This document shows, piece after piece, positions 9,133-18,028 of a stretch of 36,797 nt of DNA. Location of the stretch: NCBI GenBank assembly GCA_017939755.1, contig JAGBAJ010000024.1, positions 1-36,797 of the forward strand. The letters run 5' to 3'. The position numbers were made by a program, and so were the translations under genes. The stretch's first letter is position 1, and every line of letters begins with the position of its first letter. Origin of the DNA: Clostridia bacterium. Lineage in GTDB: Bacteria; Bacillota; Clostridia; TANB77; CAG-508. The notes beneath the pieces are model-generated. The model saw only the letters and a program-made list of their open reading frames with translations, was not told the origin of the DNA and did not search any database.

Positions 9133-9774
9133 ATGAATCTCAATGATACAAATGCTAACATAACTAGTTATACAAATGACAAAGATGAGGATTTAATTAA
9201 CAAAATTAAATCTGGTGATAATGATGCACTTGAATTTTTACTTAACAAATATAAAGAAATTGTGAACATGAAAGTTAGCAGGTATTTTATTGTTGGAGCA
9301 GAAAAAGAAGACATCATGCAAGAAGGTTTAATTGGATTGTATAAAGCAATAAAAGGATATGATACTGAAAAGCAAAATTCATTTAGGTCATTTGCTAATT
9401 TATGTATAGAGCGACAACTTATAACAGCAATAAAAAGCTCTAATAGACAAAAGCATATGCCATTAAATTCATACCTATCGCTTAATATGTCTGCTTACGA
9501 CGATGCCGAAGAAGATACAAGTATTTTTGAAGTATTTGATGCAAATGTAATTGAGGATCCGTTAGATACAATTACTAAACGAGAATATTATAAGAGCGTA
9601 GAGAATGTCATAGAAAAGTCATTGAGTCCATTTGAAAGACAAGTTTTAACAGAGCTTGTAAATGGAAATTCATATACTGTAATAGCAGAAAAATTAGATT
9701 CTCCTGTAAAATCAGTTGATAATGCTATTCAAAGAATAAGAAAAAAAACAATAAAAAATATGTCGAAAGAATAA
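9133..9774 (+). CDS. sigH: RNA polymerase sigma factor SigH (Spo0H-like)
   Basis: 213 residues, the usual size of Spo0H. Region 2 is visible as DEDLINKIKSGDNDALEFLLNKYK, AEKEDIMQEGLIGLYKAIKGYD and SFRSFANLCIERQLITAIK (core binding and -10 recognition); region 4 as LSPFERQVLTELVNGNSYTVIAEKL and KSVDNAIQRIRKK (a -35-binding helix-turn-helix). In Bacilli and Clostridia SigH drives the transition to stationary phase and early sporulation; that role is from the family. The ATG at 9133 has a GGAGGA site 9-10 nt upstream. It is monocistronic, between a consensus promoter and a strong terminator. Confidence 0.93.
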   Translation: MNLNDTNANITSYTNDKDEDLINKIKSGDNDALEFLLNKYKEIVNMKVSRYFIVGAEKEDIMQEGLIGLYKAIKGYDTEKQNSFRSFANLCIERQLITAIKSSNRQKHMPLNSYLSLNMSAYDDAEEDTSIFEVFDANVIEDPLDTITKREYYKSVENVIEKSLSPFERQVLTELVNGNSYTVIAEKLDSPVKSVDNAIQRIRKKTIKNMSKE

Positions 9775-9783
9775 TAAAAAAGT

Positions 9784-9835
9784 ATTAAGGATTGTAGATA
9801 ACTATAACTGATTGCTACTATCCTTAATTTTTTTA
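9784..9835 (+). terminator. Rho-independent terminator of sigH
   Basis: Arms 9784-9797 and 9815-9828 pair over 13 of 14 positions and are followed by a T-run to 9835. Confidence 0.9.
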
Positions 9836-9933
9836 TGCTATGAAAAGTTCCGCTAATGCCATAAAGGTAATATTGCAAATTAATAATCGTAATGGTAAAA
9901 TTATGCCAAATAATAAAGTAGAGGGTGTAATTA

Positions 9934-12162
9934 TTGAGAAGTGAAAAAAATAAGAAAAAAGTGCCTCCAAAAAGGCAACAAAATAAAACAAAACAGAGCA
10001 AATCTACAATAATTAATGATCAACATAATGGCAGAGAAATGAAGAGCAAAAAGAAAGTTATGTCAGAAAAACGTAGAAAGTCAATAAAACGATTTAATAC
10101 TATTTTTGTAATTTTATATACTATATTTTCTATATATATGATTATGATGTATTTTAATTGGAAGAGCCTAATACTTCCAATGATGAAGAATGAGCATTCA
10201 ATGGTTGTAAATTCAAGTGGAAATATAATCGAGATTATTGGTGCTGAAAAAAAATGTAACAACATTAAATTATCCCAGATACCAGAAAATTTAAAGAATG
10301 CATATATTGATATAGAAGATGAAAGATTTTATTCTCACAAAGGTGTAGATATAAAAAGAACATCAGCAGCTATAGGTTCATATATTATTCATTTCGGTAA
10401 GTCTTCTTTTGGAGGAAGTACTATAACACAACAATTGGTAAAAAATCTAACTGGTAATGATGATTCTTCAATAGGTAGAAAAGTAGAAGAATGGGCAAGA
10501 GCAAGTGCTTTAGAGTCATTTTGCAGTAAAGATGAAATATTAGAGGCATATTTTAATATTATATATGTGGCTCCAAATACGTATGGTGTAGATGCTGGCG
10601 CGAGATATTATTTTGACAAGAATGTAGAAGATTTAGATTTAGCTGAATGTGCGTATTTAGCTGGAATTAACAATTCTCCAAATTCGTATAATCCATTCAA
10701 TGGAAAAGATAATTCAGATAAAATAAAAAATAGAGCGAAAGTTGTATTAAATAAGATGTTGGATTTGGGTCATATTTCTGAGGCAGATTATAATTTAGCA
10801 ATAGATGAAATTAATAATGGATTACAATTTAAAAACGGAACTATTGAAACAGATTCTGACGGAGTGTACTCATATCATACAGATGCTTTAATATCAGAGC
10901 TTGTGTCTGATGTGTCTGAAAAAAAGCATATTGAAACTAGATTTGCTAAAAATTACATATATATGGCGGGATTAAAAATTTATAGTACAGAAAATACAGA
11001 AATTCAAAAGAAATTAGAAGAAGAGTATGAAAAAGATAAATATGTAATAAAATCTTCAGCAACAGGTAATAGCTCTCAATCTGCAATGGTAGTGATAGAT
11101 CATACAAATGGCTATGTGGTTGGTTGTGTAGGAGGACTAGGCAAGAAAACAACTTCTAGAGGTTTTAATAGAGCAACTCAAGGTTATAGACAAACTGGAT
11201 CTGCGAGCAAACCACTAGCTCTATTAGTACCAGGTCTTAACGAAAAAAGTTTTACAGCGGCTTCAATGTATGTAGATGAAAAAACGACATTTAATGATGG
11301 AACAGAAGAAGGTTATTCTCCAACAAACAATGATGGTTATATTGGAAATATAACAATTAGAAGGGCTGTAGAATCTTCACAAAATATTCCTTTTGTTAAA
11401 ATGATGGAGCAGATTACTCCAAAAACGTCAGTTAAATATCTGAAGAAAATGGGAATTACTTCTTTACAGGATAAAGATGAATCGTTAATGCTTGCATTAG
11501 GAGGATTAGATAAAGGAATAACACCACTTGAAATGGCGGGAGCATATGCAACCATTGCTAATAATGGTGAGTATATAGAGCCAACATTCTATACAAAGGT
11601 TGAAAATTCAAAAGGCAAAACAATAATAGAAACAGACCAAAAAAAGAGGAGGGTTTTTTCTGAAGAAGTAGCATATATTGTTAAACAATTATTAAAGCAA
11701 CCTGTAGAAGGTAACAACGGAACTGCCAGGTCGTGTAAAATTGAAGGAATGGATGTCGCTGCAAAAACAGGAACAACCAACGATAACTATGATAAGTGGT
11801 TATGCGGTTTTACAACATATTATACCGCTGTAACATGGTATGGATACGACAAGAGCGAGACTATAGAGTATAAAGGAAAAAGTCCAGCTATAACAATCTG
11901 GTCGGCAGTTATGAAAGGAATTCATTCTAATTTATCAAAAACAAGATTTGAAGAAAATGATAAAGTAAAAAAAGCACTAATATGCCCTAAAACAGGACAT
12001 ACAGCCACGTCAAATTGCTCTAATGCGTATACGGAATATTTCTTACCTGGAACAATACCAGATCAATGTACATCATGCTCTGGTGGTCAAAATAATTCGG
12101 ACGATGCAAATAATAATAGGCAACATAATAATGAAGATGATGATCAGGACTATGGTCCATAA
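9934..12162 (+). CDS. Class A (bifunctional) penicillin-binding protein
   Basis: 742 residues from a TTG start with AGAGGGTG upstream. A highly basic cytoplasmic N-terminus (about 55 residues) precedes one membrane anchor (about residues 60-80). The GT51 glycosyltransferase domain has its catalytic Glu in EDERFYSHKGVD (E128), GGSTITQQLVKN, and a second motif around YFNIIY. The transpeptidase domain carries the acyl-enzyme SxxK motif (Ser423-Ala-Ser-Lys426), SQN at 482-484 and KTGTT at 611-615, so all three active-site motifs are intact. A Cys-containing segment (ICPKTGHTATSNCS, then CTSCSGG) and an Asn/Asp-rich tail end the protein. It polymerises and cross-links peptidoglycan at the outer membrane face. 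PbpA/Pbp1a-type naming is not safe without a tree. Confidence 0.95.
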   Translation: MRSEKNKKKVPPKRQQNKTKQSKSTIINDQHNGREMKSKKKVMSEKRRKSIKRFNTIFVILYTIFSIYMIMMYFNWKSLILPMMKNEHSMVVNSSGNIIEIIGAEKKCNNIKLSQIPENLKNAYIDIEDERFYSHKGVDIKRTSAAIGSYIIHFGKSSFGGSTITQQLVKNLTGNDDSSIGRKVEEWARASALESFCSKDEILEAYFNIIYVAPNTYGVDAGARYYFDKNVEDLDLAECAYLAGINNSPNSYNPFNGKDNSDKIKNRAKVVLNKMLDLGHISEADYNLAIDEINNGLQFKNGTIETDSDGVYSYHTDALISELVSDVSEKKHIETRFAKNYIYMAGLKIYSTENTEIQKKLEEEYEKDKYVIKSSATGNSSQSAMVVIDHTNGYVVGCVGGLGKKTTSRGFNRATQGYRQTGSASKPLALLVPGLNEKSFTAASMYVDEKTTFNDGTEEGYSPTNNDGYIGNITIRRAVESSQNIPFVKMMEQITPKTSVKYLKKMGITSLQDKDESLMLALGGLDKGITPLEMAGAYATIANNGEYIEPTFYTKVENSKGKTIIETDQKKRRVFSEEVAYIVKQLLKQPVEGNNGTARSCKIEGMDVAAKTGTTNDNYDKWLCGFTTYYTAVTWYGYDKSETIEYKGKSPAITIWSAVMKGIHSNLSKTRFEENDKVKKALICPKTGHTATSNCSNAYTEYFLPGTIPDQCTSCSGGQNNSDDANNNRQHNNEDDDQDYGP

Positions 12163-12197
12163 ATAATTAATAAAATAAAGACGACTATAAAAAAATA

Positions 12198-12237
12198 AAA
12201 AATCATTGAATTTACATACGTATTTTCAATGATTTTT
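12198..12237 (+). terminator. Rho-independent terminator after the PBP gene
   Basis: AAAAATCATTGAA (12198-12210) pairs with its complement at 12225-12237, whose 3' end is a T-run. The preceding A-run would also allow termination on the other strand. Confidence 0.85.
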
Positions 12238-12388
12238 GTCATTATAGTTACAATAGTAGGTTTTTACAGCCCATTTTAATTTTTTTTATTTTTTTGGAGA
12301 TACTACAAGTGAAAATAAATTTTCAAATATATTGCAGGTAATAAAGCAAAAGGTCTTTATTATTTGTATTTTCTATATAGGAGGAAAA

Positions 12389-12583
12389 ATGAATAAATAT
12401 AATCAGGATGATAGGCATAATAATGTAGAGAATCAATCAGATATATTAAAAGAGAATTTTAAAAATGAAACTAAATATGGAGAATTTATTTGTTCATATT
12501 TTGGATGGCTGCCAATTTCTGAGCAAAAAGAGCGAGCGAATGAACTAGATAGAATGACAAAAAAAAGTCAGGATAAACACTAA
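12389..12583 (+). CDS. Small hydrophilic protein of unknown function
   Basis: 64 residues. The ATG at 12389 has AGGAGG at ideal spacing, and a terminator follows the stop, so this looks like a real monocistronic gene. The N-terminal half is polar (Asn, Asp, Lys, Glu); the second half, ending GWLPISEQKERANELDRMTKK, looks like a short aromatic segment plus an amphipathic helix. It has no signal peptide or membrane helix. I do not recognise it. An upstream in-frame start at 12332 lacks a binding site. Confidence 0.65.
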   Translation: MNKYNQDDRHNNVENQSDILKENFKNETKYGEFICSYFGWLPISEQKERANELDRMTKKSQDKH

Positions 12584-12600
12584 TTTATAAAAACAATTAC

Positions 12601-12655
12601 GTGGCATGGAAAACAATCTAAAATGTCAAAAAATATTAATCATGCCACTTTTTTT
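12601..12655 (+). terminator. Rho-independent terminator
   Basis: GTGGCATG (12601-12608) pairs with CATGCCAC (12641-12648), directly followed by seven T. The 32-nt loop is long. Confidence 0.75.
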
Positions 12656-12767
12656 CTACTCCAATATAAGTGATGATAGAGCTGTATTTCCCGAAAAGAA
12701 ATAGTTGATAATCTTAAATGAGTATAGTAAAATTTAAATATAATAGAAACGAATGGAGGATTTAATT

Positions 12768-13190
12768 ATGTATCAAATGGAGTTTGGAGATTGGATATTA
12801 GGAATGCTATGTGGAGGTATTGCAATAGTTATAATTATTATAATAGTTATTGTTGCAAGCAAAAAGAATAAAAAAGCACTAGATGAAGCTTTGGCAAATG
12901 TATCAGAAGAGCAAATAAACCAGATGAGAAACGCAGGCTGTAAACCTGATCCTGAAAATAATAAGAAAATATTAGGTTTTGGATTGGTTACAAACATTGC
13001 TGAAGAATCAGGCAAAGTAAAATTAACAATTGTTTTCCGTAACGGATTTGTTGGAGAAGATGTGATTAATAAAGTTACAATCGATAAAGCTACATTTCAG
13101 TCAAAGAATATAAAAGTTGGACATTTTGTTCAAACAATACATAAAAAAGATAAAGATATTGGAATGAGTGGAGTAAAGGGAATTTTATAA
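12768..13190 (+). CDS. Single-pass membrane protein of unknown function
   Basis: 140 residues. The ATG at 12768 follows GGAGG at 8 nt; the ATG at 12753 lies upstream of that site. One long hydrophobic helix (about residues 8-31, very rich in Ile/Val) is followed by a basic stop-transfer SKKNKK, a short acidic helix (DEALANVSEEQINQMRNAG), then a beta-rich C-terminal part (KVKLTIVFRNGF, NKVTIDKATF, KVGHFVQTIHKK). By the positive-inside rule the C-terminal part is cytoplasmic. I do not recognise the family. It lies between a terminator and the hairpin at 13240, so it is probably transcribed alone. Confidence 0.75.
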   Translation: MYQMEFGDWILGMLCGGIAIVIIIIIVIVASKKNKKALDEALANVSEEQINQMRNAGCKPDPENNKKILGFGLVTNIAEESGKVKLTIVFRNGFVGEDVINKVTIDKATFQSKNIKVGHFVQTIHKKDKDIGMSGVKGIL

Positions 13191-13239
13191 AATGGACTAA
13201 TACATTAGAAATATTAGGGAAAATAGTATTTAGATAGAG

Positions 13240-13272
13240 CACCTTGTTAAAATAGAAGACAAGGTGTGTTTT
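13240..13272 (+). terminator. Rho-independent terminator
   Basis: CACCTTGT (13240-13247) and ACAAGGTG (13259-13266) form a perfect 8-bp stem followed by TGTTTTTAT. Confidence 0.85.
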
Positions 13273-13356
13273 TATATAATACATTACACACAAATTTTAA
13301 AAGTTAGATACGATTCTATGAAGTTGTGTATAAAGCTGCTTTAAAGCAATAAAAAG

Positions 13357-13385
13357 TTGACATAAACTGTACAAGATAGTATAAT
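13357..13385 (+). promoter_or_regulatory. Sigma-A-type promoter of the metallophosphoesterase gene
   Basis: TTGACA (13357-13362), 17 nt, TATAAT (13380-13385): a perfect consensus. Start of transcription is expected near 13392, so the TTG at 13391 cannot be the start codon. Confidence 0.9.
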
Positions 13386-13411
13386 TATAATTGGATAAAA
13401 GGGAGAATAAT

Positions 13412-14710
13412 ATGGTTTATGATTTTAAAGATATAAGAAGAGATAGCTTTAAAATTGAAGATTCGGGACTTGATTTTGCTAAGTATGAAATGTATTACGT
13501 AAGATATAAATTAAATAATGGACAAGATAAAGTTGTTAGAGCTTTTATTGATAAAGGTACATTTTCTGAAAACTCGAATATTCAAGAATTAAAGAAATGT
13601 AAAAGTGAATATAAACAATTTTTAATGGACTTCTTTGTAAGAAGACTATTTGGACCTAATGGATATATGCATGATGATGGTAGATCAGACATGATATATC
13701 TAGGAACTATTACGATTTCAAGACGTGATAAAGCTATTGTCGATAGAAATCATAAACGTCCAAATGGAAAGGACGCACATGAAGAGTTCGAAAATTCATT
13801 ATTTAAGTTAAAGATGCAAGTAGCAACAAAGGAAGCTATGAATAAATTAAAGAAGTCCAAAGAAAAAGATGGAAAGTCATATGTAATAAGTGATATACAT
13901 GGAATGTATGGATCATATATGGAGGCTATAAATCAATTACAAGAGAATGATACATTATATGTACTTGGAGATGTAATAGATAGGGGAGAATACGGAATTG
14001 AAATTATTCAGGATATGATGCAAAGAGACAATGTTAATTTTGTGATGGGAAACCATGAATGGTATATGCTAAAAACTATAGACATATTAAAAAAGTATGG
14101 ATTAGAAAATTACAATATAGGACAGGCATTTACCGTGTTTAATTCAAATACAAGAAAAATGCTACCAGTTGATACTGCATTTATGTTTTCTTGGATGTTT
14201 CAAAATAATGGAATAAAAACTATTACAAAATATTTAGAGCTTCCACAAACAGAGCAGGAACAAATATATTCTTACTTGAGTAATTCCGCTATAATTCAAA
14301 AGGTACAAACAAAAAACTTAAAAATTTGCTTGGTTCATGCATGCCCTCCAAATGATAATGCGTTTATAGATTTGGTAGAATCTCAAGAAGAAGGTATAGT
14401 AACATATAAAGATGTTAATAAAAATTTGGGTGAGAACTGTATAGAATATATGGTTGAAGAGCGAGATGATGTTAAAGGATTTGAATTATGGGCATCAAAA
14501 GGTTACATAACTATATATGGACACACCCCTCAAAAAAGTGCAAGAGTATATCGTGATGAAGAAAAACACAGAATATGTATAGATGCAGCATGTTCTATGA
14601 ACGGAAACCTTGCAATGCTTTGTTTAAATGATGGGAAAGCTAAATATATTACTCCTAAAGAAAAAGCAGAAAATATAAGTTTAGGTGCCCCTGAAGGAGA
14701 GAACAGATAA
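13412..14710 (+). CDS. PPP-type metallophosphoesterase with an uncharacterised N-terminal domain
   Basis: 432 residues; ATG 13412 with GGGAG upstream. The catalytic half has the complete metal-binding set of the calcineurin-like/PPP phosphatases: DIHG (Asp161, His163), GDVIDRG from 186, GNHE 213-216, a histidine in LVHACPP, and GHT 370-372. This is the arrangement of bacterial PrpE/ApaH-like and Ser/Thr phosphatases, so it probably cleaves a phosphomonoester or dinucleoside polyphosphate in the cytoplasm; the substrate is not visible. The first 150 residues (including a YVRYKLNNGQDKVVRAFIDKG beta region and FFVRRLFGPNG) are outside the phosphatase core and not recognised. The next gene starts 3 nt after the stop, pointing to an operon of two. 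Confidence 0.88.
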   Translation: MVYDFKDIRRDSFKIEDSGLDFAKYEMYYVRYKLNNGQDKVVRAFIDKGTFSENSNIQELKKCKSEYKQFLMDFFVRRLFGPNGYMHDDGRSDMIYLGTITISRRDKAIVDRNHKRPNGKDAHEEFENSLFKLKMQVATKEAMNKLKKSKEKDGKSYVISDIHGMYGSYMEAINQLQENDTLYVLGDVIDRGEYGIEIIQDMMQRDNVNFVMGNHEWYMLKTIDILKKYGLENYNIGQAFTVFNSNTRKMLPVDTAFMFSWMFQNNGIKTITKYLELPQTEQEQIYSYLSNSAIIQKVQTKNLKICLVHACPPNDNAFIDLVESQEEGIVTYKDVNKNLGENCIEYMVEERDDVKGFELWASKGYITIYGHTPQKSARVYRDEEKHRICIDAACSMNGNLAMLCLNDGKAKYITPKEKAENISLGAPEGENR

Positions 14711-14713
14711 AAA

Positions 14714-15349
14714 ATGGCTTTTGATTATAAAAAAGAATATAAAGAATTTTATATGCCTAAAAATAAACCTGGTATTGTTAAAATTCCTAAAATGAATTAT
14801 ATTGCAGTAAGAGGAAAAGGAAATCCTAATGACGAAAATAGTGAATATAAAGATTCTATAGGACTTTTGTATGCAATTGCTTTTACTATAAAAATGAGTT
14901 ATAAGGGAACACATAAAATAGATGGCTATTTTGAATATGTAGTACCACCATTAGAAGGATTTTGGTGGCAGGAAGGAAATAGAAAGACAATAGATTATAA
15001 AAGTAAAGATAAATTTAATTTTATTTCAATTATTAGACTGCCAGACTTTGTAACAAAAAAAGACTTTGATTGGGCAATCCTTGAAGCAACTAAAAAGAAA
15101 AAACAGGATTTCTCAAAAGTGGAATTTTTAAGTTATGATGAAGGAATGTGTGTTCAATGTATGCACATAGGTCCTTATGATAATGAACCTGAAACAATTA
15201 ATTTAATGCACCAATATATGATGGAAAACGGATATGAGTTAGATATTAATGATACTAGATTTCATCACGAAATTTATTTAAGTGATCCTAGAAGATGTGA
15301 TTTGAGTAAATTAAAAACAGTTATAAGACATCCAATAAGAAAAAAATAG
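14714..15349 (+). CDS. GyrI-like small-molecule-binding domain protein
   Basis: 211 residues. The ATG is 3 nt after the previous stop; AAGGAGAG is about 12 nt upstream. The sequence matches the stand-alone GyrI-like/effector-binding fold seen in many Firmicutes: MNYIAVRGKGNPND near the N-terminus, YFEYVVPPLEGFWW, FNFISIIRLPDFV, CMHIGPYDNEPETI and a final HHEIYLSDPRRCD. There is no DNA-binding domain. Relatives bind or in some cases hydrolyse small hydrophobic toxic molecules; the ligand here is unknown. It probably shares the 13357 promoter with the phosphoesterase. Confidence 0.85.
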   Translation: MAFDYKKEYKEFYMPKNKPGIVKIPKMNYIAVRGKGNPNDENSEYKDSIGLLYAIAFTIKMSYKGTHKIDGYFEYVVPPLEGFWWQEGNRKTIDYKSKDKFNFISIIRLPDFVTKKDFDWAILEATKKKKQDFSKVEFLSYDEGMCVQCMHIGPYDNEPETINLMHQYMMENGYELDINDTRFHHEIYLSDPRRCDLSKLKTVIRHPIRKK

Positions 15350-15366
15350 TTATGGAATTTGCCAGT

Positions 15367-15413
15367 AACCTTACAGAAATGTAAGGTTATTTTCATGAAA
15401 TCTGTGCTATAAT
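15367..15413 (+). promoter_or_regulatory. BceR-type operator and -10 box in front of bceR
   Basis: AACCTTACA (15367-15375), GAAA, TGTAAGGTT (15380-15388) is a perfect inverted repeat containing TTACA-N4-TGTAA, the TNACA-N4-TGTAA motif known for BceR-like regulators. A TATAAT (15408-15413) follows, so the operator sits over or just upstream of the -35 position, fitting activation or autoregulation. The same repeat occurs at 17146. Without a T-run it is a poor terminator for the upstream gene. Confidence 0.82.
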
Positions 15414-15434
15414 GTTGCCAGGAGGGACTAGGCT

Positions 15435-16115
15435 ATGCACAAAATTTTAATTGTAGAAGATGATGAGAAACTAAGAGATGAGTTAGAAAAATTTTTGAAT
15501 AATAATGGATATAAAGCAGAATCTATAAAAAAATTTGATAATACAATCCACGATATATTAAAGATAAATCCAGACTTAATATTATTAGATATAAATTTAC
15601 CAGGAGCAGATGGAGAATTTATTTGTAAAGAGATAAGAAAACAATCTAATATGGCAATTATAATGGTAACAAGTAGAGATAATGAATTAGATGAATTAAT
15701 TTCATTAAATTATGGGGCGGATCATTACATTACCAAACCTTTCAATATTCAAATTTTACTTGCTAAAATAAATTCATTGTTAAGAAGAGCTAATATGTCT
15801 ATAGAAAATAGTAATAGAATAGATGCAAAAGATTTTACATTAGATATGTCAAAAAATACAATGGAAAAAAATAATAAATCTATTGAACTAACGAAAAATG
15901 AATTTAGAATATTAAAATATTTTGTAGAAAACAGAGAAAAAATAGTATCAAGAGAAGATATAATAGAATGTTTATGGGATAGTGAAAGTTTTATAGATGA
16001 TAATACATTAACTGTAAATATTACAAGATTAAGAAATAAATTAGAAGAGCTAGGATTAAAAGAATTATTACAGACTAAACGAGGTCAAGGATATATATTG
16101 TTAAAGAAAGGGTAG
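15435..16115 (+). CDS. bceR: BceR-like OmpR-family response regulator
   Basis: 226 residues; GGAGGG precedes the ATG. The receiver domain (1-115) has the acidic pair EDD near residue 10, phospho-acceptor Asp52 in LLLDINLPG, the switch Thr in MVTSRDNE and the conserved Lys in ITKPFN. The C-terminal winged helix (about 130-226) has the recognition region ENREKIVSREDIIECLWD and DNTLTVNITRLRNKL, ending in the wing QTKRGQGYIL. It should be phosphorylated by the histidine kinase 5 nt downstream and activate the transporter genes through the TTACA-N4-TGTAA sites at 15367 and 17146. Confidence 0.93.
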   Translation: MHKILIVEDDEKLRDELEKFLNNNGYKAESIKKFDNTIHDILKINPDLILLDINLPGADGEFICKEIRKQSNMAIIMVTSRDNELDELISLNYGADHYITKPFNIQILLAKINSLLRRANMSIENSNRIDAKDFTLDMSKNTMEKNNKSIELTKNEFRILKYFVENREKIVSREDIIECLWDSESFIDDNTLTVNITRLRNKLEELGLKELLQTKRGQGYILLKKG

Positions 16116-16120
16116 ATTAA

Positions 16121-17140
16121 ATGAAGTTTAAAGATTTTATTAAAGAAAAATTAATAGGAATTTTTTTAGTTATATTTGCTTTAGCTACAATAGAAATATT
16201 CTTAATGGCATATCCATATGGAAATTTTATTAAAATATATATCCCACTAACAATATTGGTAGTATATTTTATAGGTCTAATGATTGAATACACAAGTAAA
16301 AAAAACTTTTATGCTAATTTATCGAATACTTTAAATAATTTAGATGAAAAATACTTAGTTACAGAAATTATTAATACTCCAAATTTTATTGAAGGCAAAA
16401 TATTAAAGAGTTCACTAGAGCAAATTGATAAGTCAATGCTAGAGCATGTAAATAAATATAAATATTTACAAGAAGATTATAAAGAGTATATAGAGCTATG
16501 GATTCACGAAATTAAAATACCAATAGCTGCAAGTAAAATGGTAATTGAGAATAATAAAAATGAAGCAACAAAAAGTATAGATGAAGAATTAAATAAGGTT
16601 GAAGATTATATTGAACAAGCTTTATTTTATGCCAGAAGTAATACTGTTGAGAAAGATTACTACATAAAGGCAAGCAATTTAAAAGATATCATAAATGAAA
16701 GTATAAAGAAAAATAAAAGTATATTGATTCAAAACAAGATGCTAATTAATTTACATGATTTAGATAGAATAGTGCATACAGATAGCAAATGGATTATATT
16801 TATATTAAATCAAATTATACAAAATAGTGTTAAGTATAGAAAACAAGATAATAATTCAGGAATAGAAATTTATAGTAAACAAGGCAAGGAAAATGTAATT
16901 TTGTATATTAAGGACAATGGAATAGGCATCAAAAAAGGAGAAATTACGAGAGCTTTTGAAAAAGGATTTACAGGAACAAATGGAAGATTGCAAAATAAAA
17001 AATCTACAGGAATTGGATTGTATTTATGTAAAAAATTATGTGATAAATTGGGAATAGCGATAGAATTAAGTTCTATTCAAAATGAGGGAACAGAGCTAAG
17101 ATTAGTTTTTCCTAAGAATAGTTACATTAATTTAAAATAA
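16121..17140 (+). CDS. bceS: BceS-like intramembrane-sensing histidine kinase
   Basis: 339 residues. Two membrane helices (about 11-30 and 40-58) are joined by only about ten residues, the hallmark of intramembrane-sensing kinases, which do not detect the drug themselves but follow the state of the BceAB transporter. The phospho-accepting His129 lies in LWIHEIKIPIAASKM. The ATPase domain has the N box LNQIIQNSVKYRK, G1 DNGIGIKKGE and G2 TGIGLYLCKKL. It follows bceR with a 5-nt gap, as usual for this family. Its stop is just before the second operator. Confidence 0.93.
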   Translation: MKFKDFIKEKLIGIFLVIFALATIEIFLMAYPYGNFIKIYIPLTILVVYFIGLMIEYTSKKNFYANLSNTLNNLDEKYLVTEIINTPNFIEGKILKSSLEQIDKSMLEHVNKYKYLQEDYKEYIELWIHEIKIPIAASKMVIENNKNEATKSIDEELNKVEDYIEQALFYARSNTVEKDYYIKASNLKDIINESIKKNKSILIQNKMLINLHDLDRIVHTDSKWIIFILNQIIQNSVKYRKQDNNSGIEIYSKQGKENVILYIKDNGIGIKKGEITRAFEKGFTGTNGRLQNKKSTGIGLYLCKKLCDKLGIAIELSSIQNEGTELRLVFPKNSYINLK

Positions 17141-17145
17141 AAAGA

Positions 17146-17213
17146 AACCTTACAAAAATGTAAGGTTAATGTAAGGTAAATCGATGGCAACTCCTTTTTT
17201 TACACATTATAAT
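17146..17213 (+). promoter_or_regulatory. BceR-type operator and promoter in front of bceA
   Basis: AACCTTACA, AAAA, TGTAAGGTT (17146-17167) repeats the operator seen before bceR with identical arms, and a further half-site TGTAAGG follows at 17170-17176. TATAAT (17208-17213) with a poor -35 (TGGCAA 17185-17190) suggests an activator-dependent promoter. The operator lies about 20 nt upstream of the -35, the normal position for BceR-like activation. Confidence 0.85.
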
Positions 17214-17260
17214 CAAATCATAAATAGCAATTATTTTTGCTGGATGAAAGGAGTTTTTTT

Positions 17261-18028
17261 ATGGAAAATGTATTAGAGGTAAAAAACATCGAAAAATACT
17301 ATGGAAACAAATCAAACTTAACAAAAGCCATAGATAATATTAGTTTTAATGTTAGAAATGGCGAATTTGTTGGAATTATGGGAGCAAGTGGATCTGGAAA
17401 AACAACACTTCTAAATTGCATATCTACAATAGATAGAGCAACTGCAGGACATATCATTATTAATGGAGAGGATATTACAAAACTAAAGGGAAACAAGCTA
17501 AACAAGTTTAGAAGAGAAGAGCTTGGATTTATATTTCAAGATTTTAATTTACTAGATACACTAACAGCTTACGAAAATATTGCTTTAGCACTTACTATTC
17601 AAAAAGTAAATGCACATGAAATTGATAAAAGAGTGAAAGAAATAGCAGAAAAACTTGAAATATCAGAAATAATGAACAAATATCCATATCAAGTATCTGG
17701 AGGGCAAAAGCAAAGAATTGCATCAGCAAGAGCCATTATCACCAATCCCAAAATAGTATTAGCAGATGAGCCAACAGGGGCATTGGATTCAAAATCAGCA
17801 AGACAATTATTAGGAACATTTGAATACTTAAATCAAAAACTAAATGCAACCATTTTAATGGTTACACATGATGCTTTTACAGCAAGCTATGCGCATCGAA
17901 TTATATTCATAAAAGATGGAAAAATCTTTAACGAATTAGTAAAAGGAAATGATACAAGAAAACAATTTTTTGAAAAGATAATTGAGGTGCAAACACTTCT
18001 TGGAGGTGATTTGAACGATGTTATTTAA
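17261..18028 (+). CDS. bceA: BceA-like ABC transporter ATP-binding protein
   Basis: 255 residues. Start ATG 17261 with GAAAGGAG 8 nt upstream; the TTG at 17237 precedes this site. Walker A GASGSGKTT is at 41-49; the Q-loop is in FIFQDFNLL, the signature is VSGGQKQR, Walker B is IVLADEPTGALD and the H-loop is MVTHD. It is a MacB/BceA-type ATPase (class typical of peptide-antibiotic resistance transporters), working with the permease whose gene overlaps its 3' end by 11 nt. The pair is thought to release or shield lipid II-cycle intermediates from bacitracin- or lantibiotic-like peptides and to signal to BceS; the drug recognised here is unknown. Confidence 0.94.
   Translation: MENVLEVKNIEKYYGNKSNLTKAIDNISFNVRNGEFVGIMGASGSGKTTLLNCISTIDRATAGHIIINGEDITKLKGNKLNKFRREELGFIFQDFNLLDTLTAYENIALALTIQKVNAHEIDKRVKEIAEKLEISEIMNKYPYQVSGGQKQRIASARAIITNPKIVLADEPTGALDSKSARQLLGTFEYLNQKLNATILMVTHDAFTASYAHRIIFIKDGKIFNELVKGNDTRKQFFEKIIEVQTLLGGDLNDVI

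Noticed and set aside
15367..15388. Inverted repeat before bceR as terminator of the GyrI-like gene
   Set aside because: No T-run, and the same sequence recurs in front of bceA with the BceR motif, so an operator is more likely.
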